From: Alphaproteobacteria bacterium | GTDB lineage: Bacteria > Pseudomonadota > Alphaproteobacteria > RF32 > CAG-239 | Assembly (NCBI GenBank): GCA_017958895.1 | Contig: JAGDBT010000044.1 | Location: 1 to 31,919, forward strand | DNA: 31,919 nt | Direction: 5' to 3' | In this document: positions 21,457 to 30,395 of the stretch, one piece after another | Numbering within the stretch: the stretch's first letter is position 1 | Layout: every line of letters starts with the position of its first letter | Notes under the pieces: model-generated | Databases searched by the model: none | The model's input: only the letters and a program-made list of their open reading frames with translations | Told to the model about the DNA's origin: nothing | Program-made: the position numbers and the translations under genes

Positions 21457-23106
21457 CTATCTTATTGAATATGTAATCATCAAAGAACCGTCATAAAAAA
21501 TCAACGGTCTGACCGAAATGCTTGTACCGTCATCGCGTGAAAGATTGAACTTCCGTCCCTCGGTTATGTTAGCCAACATATTGGCCTTAAAATTAATCCA
21601 ATTTTCAACATTCGCGAAAAATGTCTTTTGATACGATATAATCTTATCCAATTTCGGCTCATCCTGAAGCTTTTCCGCCTCAAGATTCCAAAGTTTCAAG
21701 TAGGACTGATTATGAAATTTAAGTCTTCTGTTTGCCCCGAAAATAATCACGGCATCATTTAAATTATCAAGTATTTCCTGCTGCATGGAAGTCAAATCAT
21801 TCAAACGTCGCATGGTTGCCAAACGATCCGAAACATCTTCAAAAGCAAAAATCACTCCGTTAGGATGCGGTGATCGGAAACGTCTGATAGTTCTACCATC
21901 CGGCAAATGCAACAAGTCTTCTTTGGTTTCCAACAAACCGCCGAACACGCTTAATTCGTCTTCCTTATAAGCCTTAAAATCCGGAACCGGCGGCAATATC
22001 TTTCGTTCGCGTACGATTTCCAAAAACTGCAAGTAGTTCGGGGCTTTATCCAAAAATTCCGTCTCCAAGCCCCATAAATCGCGAAAAGCGCTGTTATAGA
22101 AAAACAAATTCATCTGGTTATCAAAAATTGCAAAAGCCGTGCCTAAAGTTCCCAAAATTTCCAGGTGGCTGTTCTGGTTAAGCTTAAAATTACGTTTTAA
22201 GGTTTCAAGTTCCGTATTGTCAACCAAATATCCCACGGTTCCTATTTTATCCAACGAATCGCCTATAGAATAAGGATTTTCCCTCACTTCAAAATTATGT
22301 AATTGTCCGTTATAGACAATATTTATATTCTTTCTCTGGCTCTTTTTACGTTTTTGCGCATCTCCGGCTATCTTTCGAGATATATTTTCACCTTTATTGT
22401 TGGCAATTTCCACATTCTGGCTTATTACCTCTTCGCGATTTTGCCGCCCGCTGTATTCCAGATATTTTTTATTTACGGCCAGCAAATTCAGGTTTTCATC
22501 TCTGAGCCACAGCGGATAATCAAGCCCGTCGGTCATATTTTCCAAAAGTTTGATTTTATATTGTTCCATGGCCTTTTCGTCTTCCAAACCGCTGATTTTT
22601 GCCGATTCAGCCGTAACATCGCGAAACCACACCACATCGCAATATAAGTTATTATCCATACCGTTTACCCGATTGCCGTAAACACACATATAACGATGAT
22701 TGCCTTTCAAGTTTAACATATCTTCAAAGGCTTTTCCCTCTTGTTGCAACAACAACACATATTTTTTCAAGATTCTCGCATCCTCTTTATAGAAGGCCTC
22801 ACTTATATCATTAAAGGAGGACGCCGTGCCGTTTTTCATTCCCAACATAACCGCCAAACGCCTTGAACACACTTCTTTTATTTCTTTCTGCGAATCTTTT
22901 ACCTTCTGGTCAGGATATACAAAACAAAAAAATCCGTCTTTTACCGAAAATAACAGCTCGTTGCAACGTTCGCGATCACGTTTGATAAAATATATTTTGC
23001 GCCGATACAGATAAATTTTCACCTGCATTGAAGCGATAATGGCAACCATAATCAGCTCCAACACCATACTCACGACTATAACATATTTAAGCAGTTCCGT
23101 ATCCAT
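21457..23106 (-). CDS. Membrane-anchored multi-PAS protein lacking a kinase domain
   Basis: The 549-residue protein has one N-terminal membrane helix (about 8-30), a basic juxtamembrane stretch, and three PAS-like regions (about 195-300, 312-405, 440-549), for example A-F-A-I-F-D-N-Q-M-N-L-F-F-Y-N and D-A-V-I-I-F-G-A-N-R-R-L-K-F-H-N-Q-S-Y. It ends right after the last PAS region (L-M-I-T-Y-S-I-R) without the histidine and ATPase domains of the related alphaproteobacterial sensor kinases. The frame is clean and a co-transcribed gene follows after 13 bases, so the truncation looks settled. It may sense a signal and act through its neighbour. Confidence 0.75.
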   Translation of the reverse strand: MDTELLKYVIVVSMVLELIMVAIIASMQVKIYLYRRKIYFIKRDRERCNELLFSVKDGFFCFVYPDQKVKDSQKEIKEVCSRRLAVMLGMKNGTASSFNDISEAFYKEDARILKKYVLLLQQEGKAFEDMLNLKGNHRYMCVYGNRVNGMDNNLYCDVVWFRDVTAESAKISGLEDEKAMEQYKIKLLENMTDGLDYPLWLRDENLNLLAVNKKYLEYSGRQNREEVISQNVEIANNKGENISRKIAGDAQKRKKSQRKNINIVYNGQLHNFEVRENPYSIGDSLDKIGTVGYLVDNTELETLKRNFKLNQNSHLEILGTLGTAFAIFDNQMNLFFYNSAFRDLWGLETEFLDKAPNYLQFLEIVRERKILPPVPDFKAYKEDELSVFGGLLETKEDLLHLPDGRTIRRFRSPHPNGVIFAFEDVSDRLATMRRLNDLTSMQQEILDNLNDAVIIFGANRRLKFHNQSYLKLWNLEAEKLQDEPKLDKIISYQKTFFANVENWINFKANMLANITEGRKFNLSRDDGTSISVRPLIFYDGSLMITYSIR

Positions 23107-23131
23107 AGATTAAATCTTCATAAAAAAATGT

Positions 23132-23160
23132 TTGCTCTTGCGTTGATTTTATATTATATA
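23132..23160 (+). promoter_or_regulatory. Putative promoter of tsaB
   Basis: TTGCTC (23132-23137) and TATATA (23155-23160) are 17 bases apart in the 107-base gap between the divergent PAS gene and tsaB, giving a leader of about 46 bases. Confidence 0.4.
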
Positions 23161-23213
23161 AACCACAATAAGCAATTAAATTTTTCAACGGTGGATAATT
23201 TTATAGGATAAAA

Positions 23214-23873
23214 ATGTACACACTTGCTTTTGACACAACCGCAAACGCCTGTTCCGTGGCCTTGTTAAACGATACAAACGTAATAGGATTCTATGATGAG
23301 GAAATGGAATTCGGGCAAGCAGAAGTTTTAATTCCGCAAATTGAAAAGTTGTTAAACAATGCCGGACTCAAATTTGCCGATATAGGTTTGCTCGGAGTCT
23401 GCATCGGGCCTGGTTCGTTTACCGGAGTCCGTTCTTCAATTGCGGCGGCTCGCGCTTTATCTTTGGCCCGTCCGGAAATGAATATTACCGGAGTTACGGC
23501 TTTTGAAGGCTATGTGCATTCTTTGGATATGTCCGAACTTTCATCTTTTAATGCCGTAATTATTGAAACCAAACGTGATGATTTTTATTTTCAACTCTTT
23601 AACGGCAGATTAGAAAAATTAACCGAACCGCAAGCCTTAAACTATGAGCAAATTATAGACCTTTTGAAAGGTAAACAGGTAACTCTGATCGGCAACGGCG
23701 TAGAACGTTTTCTCGACAAACCCAGCGGTCTGGTGTTGCACGCCATCAGAATGGATAAAAGCGTTTCCGTTAAAGATATAGCCGCTTGCGCACTGGAAAA
23801 ATTCAAAGCCCGCAAGTTAAACTTTCCAAAGCCTTTATATTTAAGGGCTCCCGATGTTTGTGTAAAATCATAA
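23214..23873 (+). CDS. tsaB: tRNA threonylcarbamoyladenosine biosynthesis protein TsaB
   Basis: The 219-residue protein has the TsaB start (L-A-F-D-T-T-A-N-A-C-S-V-A-L-L) and the conserved G-V-C-I-G-P-G-S-F-T-G-V-R-S segment. TsaB is the inactive paralogue of TsaD and forms a complex with TsaD and TsaE that adds threonylcarbamoyl to A37 of tRNAs reading ANN codons. AGGA lies before the ATG. rimI, its frequent partner, does not follow; ihfB does after 77 bases. TsaB is typically fairly divergent, as here. Confidence 0.92.
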   Translation: MYTLAFDTTANACSVALLNDTNVIGFYDEEMEFGQAEVLIPQIEKLLNNAGLKFADIGLLGVCIGPGSFTGVRSSIAAARALSLARPEMNITGVTAFEGYVHSLDMSELSSFNAVIIETKRDDFYFQLFNGRLEKLTEPQALNYEQIIDLLKGKQVTLIGNGVERFLDKPSGLVLHAIRMDKSVSVKDIAACALEKFKARKLNFPKPLYLRAPDVCVKS

Positions 23874-23950
23874 AAATTATCTGGCTATCTCTCAAATAAA
23901 AGTGTATTAGTAATAAAAATTCGGTAATTTAATTAATAAGTGAGGATAAA

Positions 23951-24229
23951 GTGACAAAATCTGAGTTAATTGAAAGAATAGCAGCCAAACTGCCTAACCT
24001 GACCTTAAAAGAGGTTGATCGTATCGTTAATGTTATTTTTGAACGTTTGACTGCGGCTTTGGTTTCCGGTGACAGAGTTGAAATTCGCGGATTCGGAGCA
24101 TTTTCCATTCGCACCAGAAAACCTCGTGTGGCCATTAACCCGAAAAACAAGGTAAAAGTGCAAGTACCGGAAAAAAATATTATTCACTTCAAAACCGGCA
24201 AAGAATTGCACAATCGTCTGAACCCGTAA
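23951..24229 (+). CDS. ihfB: Integration host factor beta subunit
   Basis: The start is GTG at 23951-23953 with GAGGAT in front. The 92-residue protein follows the HU/IHF fold with M-T-K-S-E-L-I-E-R-I-A at the start, the G-D-R-V-E-I-R-G-F-G-A-F turn, the DNA-intercalating N-P-K on the beta arm and H-F-K-T-G-K-E-L-H-N-R at the end. IHF bends DNA at specific sites in recombination, replication and transcription. The arm tip reads N-P-K-N-K rather than the usual N-P-K-T-G. Placement before lapA and accD is the common alphaproteobacterial order and favours IHF-beta over HU. Confidence 0.9.
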   Translation: MTKSELIERIAAKLPNLTLKEVDRIVNVIFERLTAALVSGDRVEIRGFGAFSIRTRKPRVAINPKNKVKVQVPEKNIIHFKTGKELHNRLNP

Positions 24230-24248
24230 TAAATTCAAGGAGGTCGGA

Positions 24249-24686
24249 ATGAAATTTTTACGTTCTCTGATAATTATTCCTCTGGTTATCTTAGCCATTT
24301 GGGCAATTTGTGTTGCCGATTCGTCTGCCGAAGGCATCGGCTTTTCCCTTTGGCCGGCGGAAGATGACGTAAAAAGGATTCTGACCTTACACACCAAACC
24401 GGTACTTTTTATCTGCTTATTGTTCGGATATTTATTGGGACGTCTCGATGCTTGGTTTTCTTATGCCTCTCTGCGTGCTGAGTTACGTCATCAACGCAAA
24501 ACCAATAAAGAACTTAACAAAGAACAGGATAAATTAAATCAGACCGTAAGCGGTTTAAAACATGATATTATCGGTTTGCAGGAAAAAGCCCTTAAAGAAA
24601 TTGTAGCTCCTAAGGCATCAGACGGCACAAAATCAAAGTGGTGGTCAATATTTAAGAAGAAATCATCTTCCGAAAAGGCAAATTAA
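24249..24686 (+). CDS. lapA: LapA (DUF1049) family inner-membrane protein
   Basis: The 145-residue protein has two membrane helices (about 5-24 and 50-68) with the F-G-Y-L-L-G-R-L-D-A-W signature after the second, then a coiled-coil segment (about 78-118) and a Lys/Ser-rich tail. In E. coli LapA works with LapB in control of lipopolysaccharide synthesis, in part through FtsH-mediated LpxC degradation; ftsH is also in this window but not in the operon. AAGGAGG precedes the ATG. It lies between ihfB and accD with gaps of 19 bases and 1 base. Confidence 0.85.
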   Translation: MKFLRSLIIIPLVILAIWAICVADSSAEGIGFSLWPAEDDVKRILTLHTKPVLFICLLFGYLLGRLDAWFSYASLRAELRHQRKTNKELNKEQDKLNQTVSGLKHDIIGLQEKALKEIVAPKASDGTKSKWWSIFKKKSSSEKAN

Positions 24687-24687
24687 A

Positions 24688-25545
24688 ATGAACTGGCTAA
24701 CCGAAATCGTTCGGCCGAAAATCAAAAAAACGACACCTAAAGAAATTGCCGACAATTTGTGGGTAAGGTGTCCTAATTGCAACCAAATGCTTTTCTCTAA
24801 AGAACTCAAAAACTCTTTTTATGTCTGCACTTCCTGCGGTCATCATTTGCGTCTTTATATAGAAAAACGTTTTCGCTTGCTGTTTGATAATGACAAATAT
24901 GCTTTGTTGGATTTGCCGATAATTGATGATGATCCGCTGAAATTCAAAGACTTACAAAAATATAGCGACCGCTTAAAAGCCAATCGCAAAGAAACCAACA
25001 GTCAAGATGCCATTCAGGTTGCTCGCGGTAAAATCGGCGGCATAACCTGTGTGGTCGCGGCTTTGGATTTTTCCTTTATGGGCGGTTCCATGGGCTTGGC
25101 GGTCGGCGAAGGAATCGTGGCGGCCGCACACGAAGCCTTAAAAAGCCGTGAACCGTTTATTGCCATCTCTTCTTCAGGCGGCGCCCGCATGCAGGAAGGT
25201 ATGCTTTCTTTAATGCAAATGGCTCGCACAACGGCAGCCGTTAATGAGTTAAAAGAAGCCGGCGTTCCTTTTATTTCTGTTTTGACTGATCCGACAACCG
25301 GCGGCGTATCCGCCTCTTTTGCCATGCTCGGAGATGTCAATATTGCCGAAAAGGGCTGTTTAATCGGCTTTGCCGGTCCGAGAGTTATTGAACAAACCAT
25401 ACATGAAAAACTTCCGGAAGGTTTTCAACGCGCGGAATATTTGCTTGAACACGGCATGGTAGATATGGTTGTGGAACGTTCGCAAATGAAAGAACAATTG
25501 GTCAAAGTACTGAAAGTTTTGACCTCCCACATAAAAGAAAAATAA
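24688..25545 (+). CDS. accD: Acetyl-CoA carboxylase carboxyltransferase subunit beta
   Basis: The 285-residue protein has the N-terminal zinc ribbon (Cys28, Cys31, Cys47, Cys50 in C-P-N-C...C-T-S-C-G) and the carboxyltransferase fold with G-G-S-M-G-L-A-V-G-E and S-S-S-G-G-A-R-M-Q-E-G. With AccA it transfers the carboxyl group from biotin to acetyl-CoA, the first committed step of fatty-acid synthesis. It starts one base after lapA ends. folC, which often follows accD in alphaproteobacteria, is absent; a strong terminator ends the operon. Confidence 0.96.
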   Translation: MNWLTEIVRPKIKKTTPKEIADNLWVRCPNCNQMLFSKELKNSFYVCTSCGHHLRLYIEKRFRLLFDNDKYALLDLPIIDDDPLKFKDLQKYSDRLKANRKETNSQDAIQVARGKIGGITCVVAALDFSFMGGSMGLAVGEGIVAAAHEALKSREPFIAISSSGGARMQEGMLSLMQMARTTAAVNELKEAGVPFISVLTDPTTGGVSASFAMLGDVNIAEKGCLIGFAGPRVIEQTIHEKLPEGFQRAEYLLEHGMVDMVVERSQMKEQLVKVLKVLTSHIKEK

Positions 25546-25566
25546 AAACTTAGAATGACAATAAAA

Positions 25567-25600
25567 AATACCCTCTCAAAAATCATCTTGAGAGGGTATT
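25567..25600. terminator. Bidirectional terminator between accD and the giant pilin gene
   Basis: A perfect 13-bp stem (25567-25579 with 25588-25600) closes an 8-nt loop. It is followed by CTTCTTTT on the plus strand and by a T run on the minus strand, so it can stop both convergent transcripts. Confidence 0.9.
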
Positions 25601-25614
25601 CTTCTTTTAAGCAA

Positions 25615-28600
25615 TTACCATGTTTCATTATATTTCAAACGCGGATCGTTGAGTTTCTCAACATAGCCCGTTCGCTCACTATTTTCGTTACGTGTTCCGC
25701 CTATTTTTTTGAAACCGGTAGGAACATCATTTAACACATCATATTTATCAACATCACTGTTATCTTCAAACTGACCTCTGTTAAAATAGCAATAGGTGGT
25801 AACAAAACCTTCCAAGGTATTTTTGCGAATTGGGAAAATATTCCAATACACATCATCCGCCGTACCGCCATCAGTAACCGAAGTGGCATATTCATTACCA
25901 CACTCGCTTGAACCGGTACCGCATATAATTTTGCCGTACAAACTATGCGGATATAAGAATCCCATCAGCACCGCCCAACCTCGGGCATATTCGTTATCAT
26001 GACTTTGACCGTATTGTGTTTCTATCATTCCACCGCTACCTTTTCCATAAACCGGCACCGACAAACTCTTCAACCAGGTACTCTGTTGAAAAATCATCGG
26101 CGGTAATGAGGTATTGCCGATAGAACTCAAAACATAAGTAGAGGTATTTTGAGCACCGATTTCCGCCCCTTGATCATAACTATAACTATTGTAATTAGTA
26201 CCAACACTGATATCGCTTATGCCCTTAATATCAACAGACCTTTGACCATTGCCATCCTCAATTACGGCTCGACCGTTTTCACCGCTGTTTACCTGCAACT
26301 GACGATAATCCGGCACCATTTCGGTAATTGCGTTAGCGGCTGTTGTTTGTGTGATATCTTTAACCGTCTTCAAATATTGCAACATATCGTCTTCATTAAC
26401 GAAATAACTGGTAGGTTCTGTTTGAATATTTCTGCTTCTGTTCATACCGCCATGACCGCCGCCGTTGGAATAGTACAAACCGCCGGCTTGTGCCATCATA
26501 AAACCGGTTGGAGCAACGGTTATCACACGCATATATCCCGGAGGACATTGCGGAGTCGGCACCAGACCCATAAACGGTGATGCCCACTCGGTTTTTAGAT
26601 TACCGCTCGCATCTGTACCCGACTCTTCAGGTCCGCCCTCTAAGGCAAACGGGTTGGTAGGAAGATTTACCAATTTAAATTTCATTGTTGTCATACTGTC
26701 GTCATAAGTATTGGTTGCCACATAAATACCTTTGGTAATAAAGTCAGGCAAAACATCGCTCAAACGAGCCCCACCGCGCGTGGTCAGCTTAATATCTTTC
26801 ATTACCGAGGTATAAGCCGGATTGACCATATACCGGTCATAACGAACCACCGGCGTAGAACCTTCCTTGTTATAAGTCTCCAAAAGATTATTGGTAACCG
26901 CTTGCGGAACTAAAAGTTCATTGCCGCTACTATCCATATTGTTAGAAACAAAACGACTGGCTCTGATTACACCGCTGCCTTCATCGGCGGCCTTATTTGA
27001 ATCACTTGAATTAGGCACCACATCTACCAAACCCTTACGGATATATATGCTCCCCGGTTCCATAGAATATGATTCCGGAGCTGCTCCGTCCGCATCTGAT
27101 TTAATCGCTCCGGTTGCAGGATTGACATAGGCAGAGGAATCTTTACTTGATAAATCAACAAACACTACTCTCTTGGTTGAATTATCATCCGTTTCCGCAC
27201 CTTCCACTACATTAATCGCCGCCTTTTCATGGTTAGGTCCCAAAGCTAAATAATGTACACTGTCATCATCAAAAGTATTGCCCAGTGCACTGGTTGCCCT
27301 ACCATCTGTACTCTCTGTCATACTGGTGAACAAAACATTACCGTGACCTTTAATGTTATAAGTTGAAGTTCCGCCGATTTGATCATTATAATTGTTGGTA
27401 TTACCGTCTTCCAAACCGCTATTCGCACTAACCGTAAAAACATTACGATTATCGCTGTCAACCACCTTAAGGTTGCTGTCTAACAAATCAACATCCCCGC
27501 CTGAACCGGCAATAACCCTGTAACCCTCATTCTTAGCAACATCATCCGCAAAAGTATCCTTATCACCAATGGTTATATCCTTACCTTTGAGTTGCATACC
27601 GACATACGGATCGTTGAGCATAACTTTGCCGCCTTCACTATTGGTTTTGAAAACAATTTCCGGTGCCGTACCGTGAATATGTCCGTCTGCATCCGTCTTA
27701 CCGATAGCCAACTCGGCATTGGTTCCCAATTCTCCTGCACGATAATTGGTACGCATAACAATACCGTCAGCAGTAAAATCTGCCTCCGTACCTACACCGT
27801 CTGTGTTGGCTATTTTAACTCCGTTGGCATCAACCTCCAACCATTTATTGGCATCATTTATGTGCTCGGAACCTGATGAAAATGAAGCCGTACGCAAATG
27901 TTGCGCATCAACCTGTCCTGCGGACAGCAAACCTTCAACCATCATATTAGAACCGACCACAACCGGAAACTCTTTAGGTTTGATACCCGCATCATTATAA
28001 GCCGGAACAATATTACCTCCGATGGAGTTAAGATCGGCTGTTTGCCCGGCTCCCTTAAATTTACCGTCGGCAACCAAAATTTTGGTTTTATAAGTTTTAT
28101 CCGATCTTAAATCAGTATTGGTATCCGAGGTCATTTTAATTGTATTATCGTTGAGCAAGGCCAAGTCTGCACCATCACCGTTTATTTCGCCCTTAAACAT
28201 ATAATTGTCATTATTGTCAATCAAGCCCAAATATACGTAACCATTATCTGTTAAATCCGTCCCCATATCCACATTGCCGTAATTGGTGACATTACCGTCT
28301 ACATCTACTTCAAATCTGTAGTTATCATCATCAACTTTGCCATAGCGAAACTTGTGGGTATCCGCAAACAAATTCTCCGCCACCGCTCTCAAGGTTCCGT
28401 AAATATAGGCATTAGGATTTGGATTGCTACCACCGGTAATGTATAAACCGTTATTTTTATTGGTATCATCGGTCTCCGTTCCGACAATCAAACTTTCAAT
28501 GTTGCGAATACTGTGCAGACCGGCAGATTTATCATCCGGATCGGTGTTATTATGACCTCCCATATAAATATCCGTACGCATGGAGTTACGCCATTTTTCA

Positions 28601-29283
28601 TTCTCCCCGTTTTCTGCCGTACGTTGCAGATATTTGGTGTTTTCCACCATCGCCGCCGCCGAAGAACCGTTAATCACACTTGATGAAGCTGCCACCAGAG
28701 AATATACCGGAGAATTATCGCTACCGAACAAATGTTCATATTGCGTTGAATCCAAGTTCCAAATACCGCCGACACCGCGAGCCGTTTTCTCGCCTGTAAC
28801 ATAGCCGCCCGTAGAACCTACAAGTGAAGCAATACGTGCCGTTCTTTCCTGCCCGATTCCCAAATCTCCCGCACCCTTGGCCGGAAACAACGCAAACGCC
28901 GTTAAGTTGTTGCCGTTACGCGCCACAGCAATTGTAGGAGCATTATAGTTGTACAAAGAATTATCTGTCGAAAACTGATAAGGAAGATAAGGAGTCAAAT
29001 CGGCATTATTGATAATCTTTGCGCCGCCGTCCGCAATTCCGAAATGGTCAGGAGTTGTCGGGTCCATCAAAGCAATATAATTTGCCGCCACGTATGACTC
29101 GGCCGCGCTCATAAACGAACGTACCGTGCTGGCCGTGTTTATATCTTCAACTTCCAATGTTCGCTCTGCCGACTTTTTATACATGGTCGGCGTAACCACT
29201 GCGATTAAGCCCAGCATTGCCAAGGCTTCAATCATTAAACCACCTTTTTGGGTAAGTTTTTGTTTCAGATTATAGTTTTTCAT
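25615..29283 (-). CDS. Giant type IV prepilin-like surface protein, 1222 aa
   Basis: The N-terminus is a prepilin signal: basic leader, then K-G-G-L-M-I-E-A-L-A-M-L-G-L-I-A-V-V. Cleavage after Gly14 would leave Glu19 at position +5, as in type IV pilins. A standard pilin helix follows to about residue 65. The remaining 1150 residues are exported, Asn/Asp/Gly/Thr-rich, with repeated short beta segments (V-D-G-N-V, Y-V-Y-L-G-L-I-D-N-N-D-N) like fibre proteins. A C-terminal part carries cysteines (C-P-P-G-Y-M-R, C-G-T-G-S-S-E-C-G, T-Y-C-Y). This resembles PilV-type pilus-tip adhesins but is much longer than an ordinary pilin. AAGGAG precedes the ATG. Pilus assembly genes are not in the window. 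Confidence 0.82.
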   Translation of the reverse strand: MKNYNLKQKLTQKGGLMIEALAMLGLIAVVTPTMYKKSAERTLEVEDINTASTVRSFMSAAESYVAANYIALMDPTTPDHFGIADGGAKIINNADLTPYLPYQFSTDNSLYNYNAPTIAVARNGNNLTAFALFPAKGAGDLGIGQERTARIASLVGSTGGYVTGEKTARGVGGIWNLDSTQYEHLFGSDNSPVYSLVAASSSVINGSSAAAMVENTKYLQRTAENGENEKWRNSMRTDIYMGGHNNTDPDDKSAGLHSIRNIESLIVGTETDDTNKNNGLYITGGSNPNPNAYIYGTLRAVAENLFADTHKFRYGKVDDDNYRFEVDVDGNVTNYGNVDMGTDLTDNGYVYLGLIDNNDNYMFKGEINGDGADLALLNDNTIKMTSDTNTDLRSDKTYKTKILVADGKFKGAGQTADLNSIGGNIVPAYNDAGIKPKEFPVVVGSNMMVEGLLSAGQVDAQHLRTASFSSGSEHINDANKWLEVDANGVKIANTDGVGTEADFTADGIVMRTNYRAGELGTNAELAIGKTDADGHIHGTAPEIVFKTNSEGGKVMLNDPYVGMQLKGKDITIGDKDTFADDVAKNEGYRVIAGSGGDVDLLDSNLKVVDSDNRNVFTVSANSGLEDGNTNNYNDQIGGTSTYNIKGHGNVLFTSMTESTDGRATSALGNTFDDDSVHYLALGPNHEKAAINVVEGAETDDNSTKRVVFVDLSSKDSSAYVNPATGAIKSDADGAAPESYSMEPGSIYIRKGLVDVVPNSSDSNKAADEGSGVIRASRFVSNNMDSSGNELLVPQAVTNNLLETYNKEGSTPVVRYDRYMVNPAYTSVMKDIKLTTRGGARLSDVLPDFITKGIYVATNTYDDSMTTMKFKLVNLPTNPFALEGGPEESGTDASGNLKTEWASPFMGLVPTPQCPPGYMRVITVAPTGFMMAQAGGLYYSNGGGHGGMNRSRNIQTEPTSYFVNEDDMLQYLKTVKDITQTTAANAITEMVPDYRQLQVNSGENGRAVIEDGNGQRSVDIKGISDISVGTNYNSYSYDQGAEIGAQNTSTYVLSSIGNTSLPPMIFQQSTWLKSLSVPVYGKGSGGMIETQYGQSHDNEYARGWAVLMGFLYPHSLYGKIICGTGSSECGNEYATSVTDGGTADDVYWNIFPIRKNTLEGFVTTYCYFNRGQFEDNSDVDKYDVLNDVPTGFKKIGGTRNENSERTGYVEKLNDPRLKYNETW

Positions 29284-29319
29284 CGGCGTTCTCCTTAACA
29301 GTTCTTAACATAATAATTA

Positions 29320-30204
29320 TCAATCTCCGGCACACTGTTTGGAATTTCTCTCTATCATTCTGTCACAATGGTCCGAAGTCTCGGCAACCGCAATAAGTTC
29401 ATAAGAAAAAAGACAAGTCGGGTTGTTTCTGAAACATTTTGTTCGAAATGTATTATTTTTCCAAAAAATAGAATTTTTTCCCAATTGCAGATATTGAAAA
29501 ATCTGCTGTTTATTGTTATCGCTATCCCTCACGCTGTTCCAAGCCAAACGACCGCCCTTGGCACTCACTCCGTGCAAATAACAATTGTCTTCGCTAACGC
29601 ACTCGGTCCACCCGAACACCGTGCCGGAACTGGTATTTTTAGCCAGAAAATTCACCAACATCGGAACCGGGACTTTGCTGCCGTTTTTAGAGAGCCATTT
29701 CCCGTTTATAGGGGCAAATGAAACCAAATAGCGCGAATAGTTGGTTGTTGTCTGATCACAAGCCACAAAACCGTTGGCCTCATTACTTCCGGCCTCGGCG
29801 GTTTGCCCGTTTATCGGTGATGTTATGTAGTTACTATCTTGTTCAATCGGATGCTTTAAGCAAAAAAGCATGTGCGTTGAATCGACTAAAGTCGAACTTT
29901 CCTCATAGCCTAACGGCAAATGACAGGAAAATTGCGTATAAGGAAGGTCTATATTGTGAGACAGTATCACCGGCCCGTGAGAGCTGTTTCGGTTATAATA
30001 ATCACCGTCCCAACTGTTTGTATCTGTCTGTTCTATAAGTTCACATTCAATGGTTTTGGCCATAGCTCTATGCTCCGCTTTAAAGCGGTTCACAATAGTA
30101 GCGGCCTTAATTTCATTTAACGCATGATCCTTATCCGGACGCGGCGATAAATTGAAAAAACTCAAAGCCACCATAAATGTTGCCAATAATATCCAAATAT
30201 ACAT
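29320..30204 (-). CDS. Exported pilin-operon protein, 294 aa, unknown
   Basis: The ATG at 30202-30204 is preferred because GAGGA lies eight bases before it; a TTG at 30217-30219 is the alternative. The N-terminus is a membrane helix (M-Y-I-W-I-L-L-A-T-F-M-V-A-L-S-F-F) without a basic leader, followed by N-L-S-P-R-P-D-K-D and an amphipathic helix, giving the look of a pilin-like or signal-anchored protein. The exported part has about nine cysteines, such as C-E-L, F-S-C-H, C-L-K-H, W-T-E-C and D-N-C-Y, and so probably several disulfides. It is 36 bases upstream of the giant prepilin gene in the same operon and is probably a partner in its display or assembly. Confidence 0.7.
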   Translation of the reverse strand: MYIWILLATFMVALSFFNLSPRPDKDHALNEIKAATIVNRFKAEHRAMAKTIECELIEQTDTNSWDGDYYNRNSSHGPVILSHNIDLPYTQFSCHLPLGYEESSTLVDSTHMLFCLKHPIEQDSNYITSPINGQTAEAGSNEANGFVACDQTTTNYSRYLVSFAPINGKWLSKNGSKVPVPMLVNFLAKNTSSGTVFGWTECVSEDNCYLHGVSAKGGRLAWNSVRDSDNNKQQIFQYLQLGKNSIFWKNNTFRTKCFRNNPTCLFSYELIAVAETSDHCDRMIERNSKQCAGD

Positions 30205-30235
30205 TGTATCAATCCTCAACAGACCAACATAGCTT

Positions 30236-30244
30236 ATTGTAGCA
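30236..30244 (-). promoter_or_regulatory. Extended -10 promoter of the pilin operon
   Basis: On the minus strand TG-C-TACAAT (30236-30244) forms an extended -10, placing the start near 30229 and a leader of about 25 bases. No strong -35 is seen. Confidence 0.45.
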
Positions 30245-30347
30245 CAAAAATTATCAAATTACCACCTTTTTTTTTCAAAAAAACGGCAATACGATAGTCC
30301 GCATAAATATTAAAACTAAGGTTGTAAAAAAAGCCTTAAAATTTTTA

Positions 30348-30374
30348 TAAAAAAAGCGCCCGAAACGGACGCCT
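30348..30374 (-). terminator. Terminator of the 30396-31362 operon
   Basis: On the minus strand a 9-bp stem (30366-30374 with 30354-30362, two G-T wobbles), loop TTT, is followed by six T. It lies 21 bases after the stop codon of the thioredoxin-like lipoprotein. Confidence 0.8.
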
Positions 30375-30395
30375 TTTCACAATCGTTAAAATGCA

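Noticed and set aside
25615..29283. Shufflon (invertible C-terminal segments of a PilV-type gene)
   Set aside because: No inverted recombination repeats, partial alternative C-termini or recombinase gene are visible around the gene.
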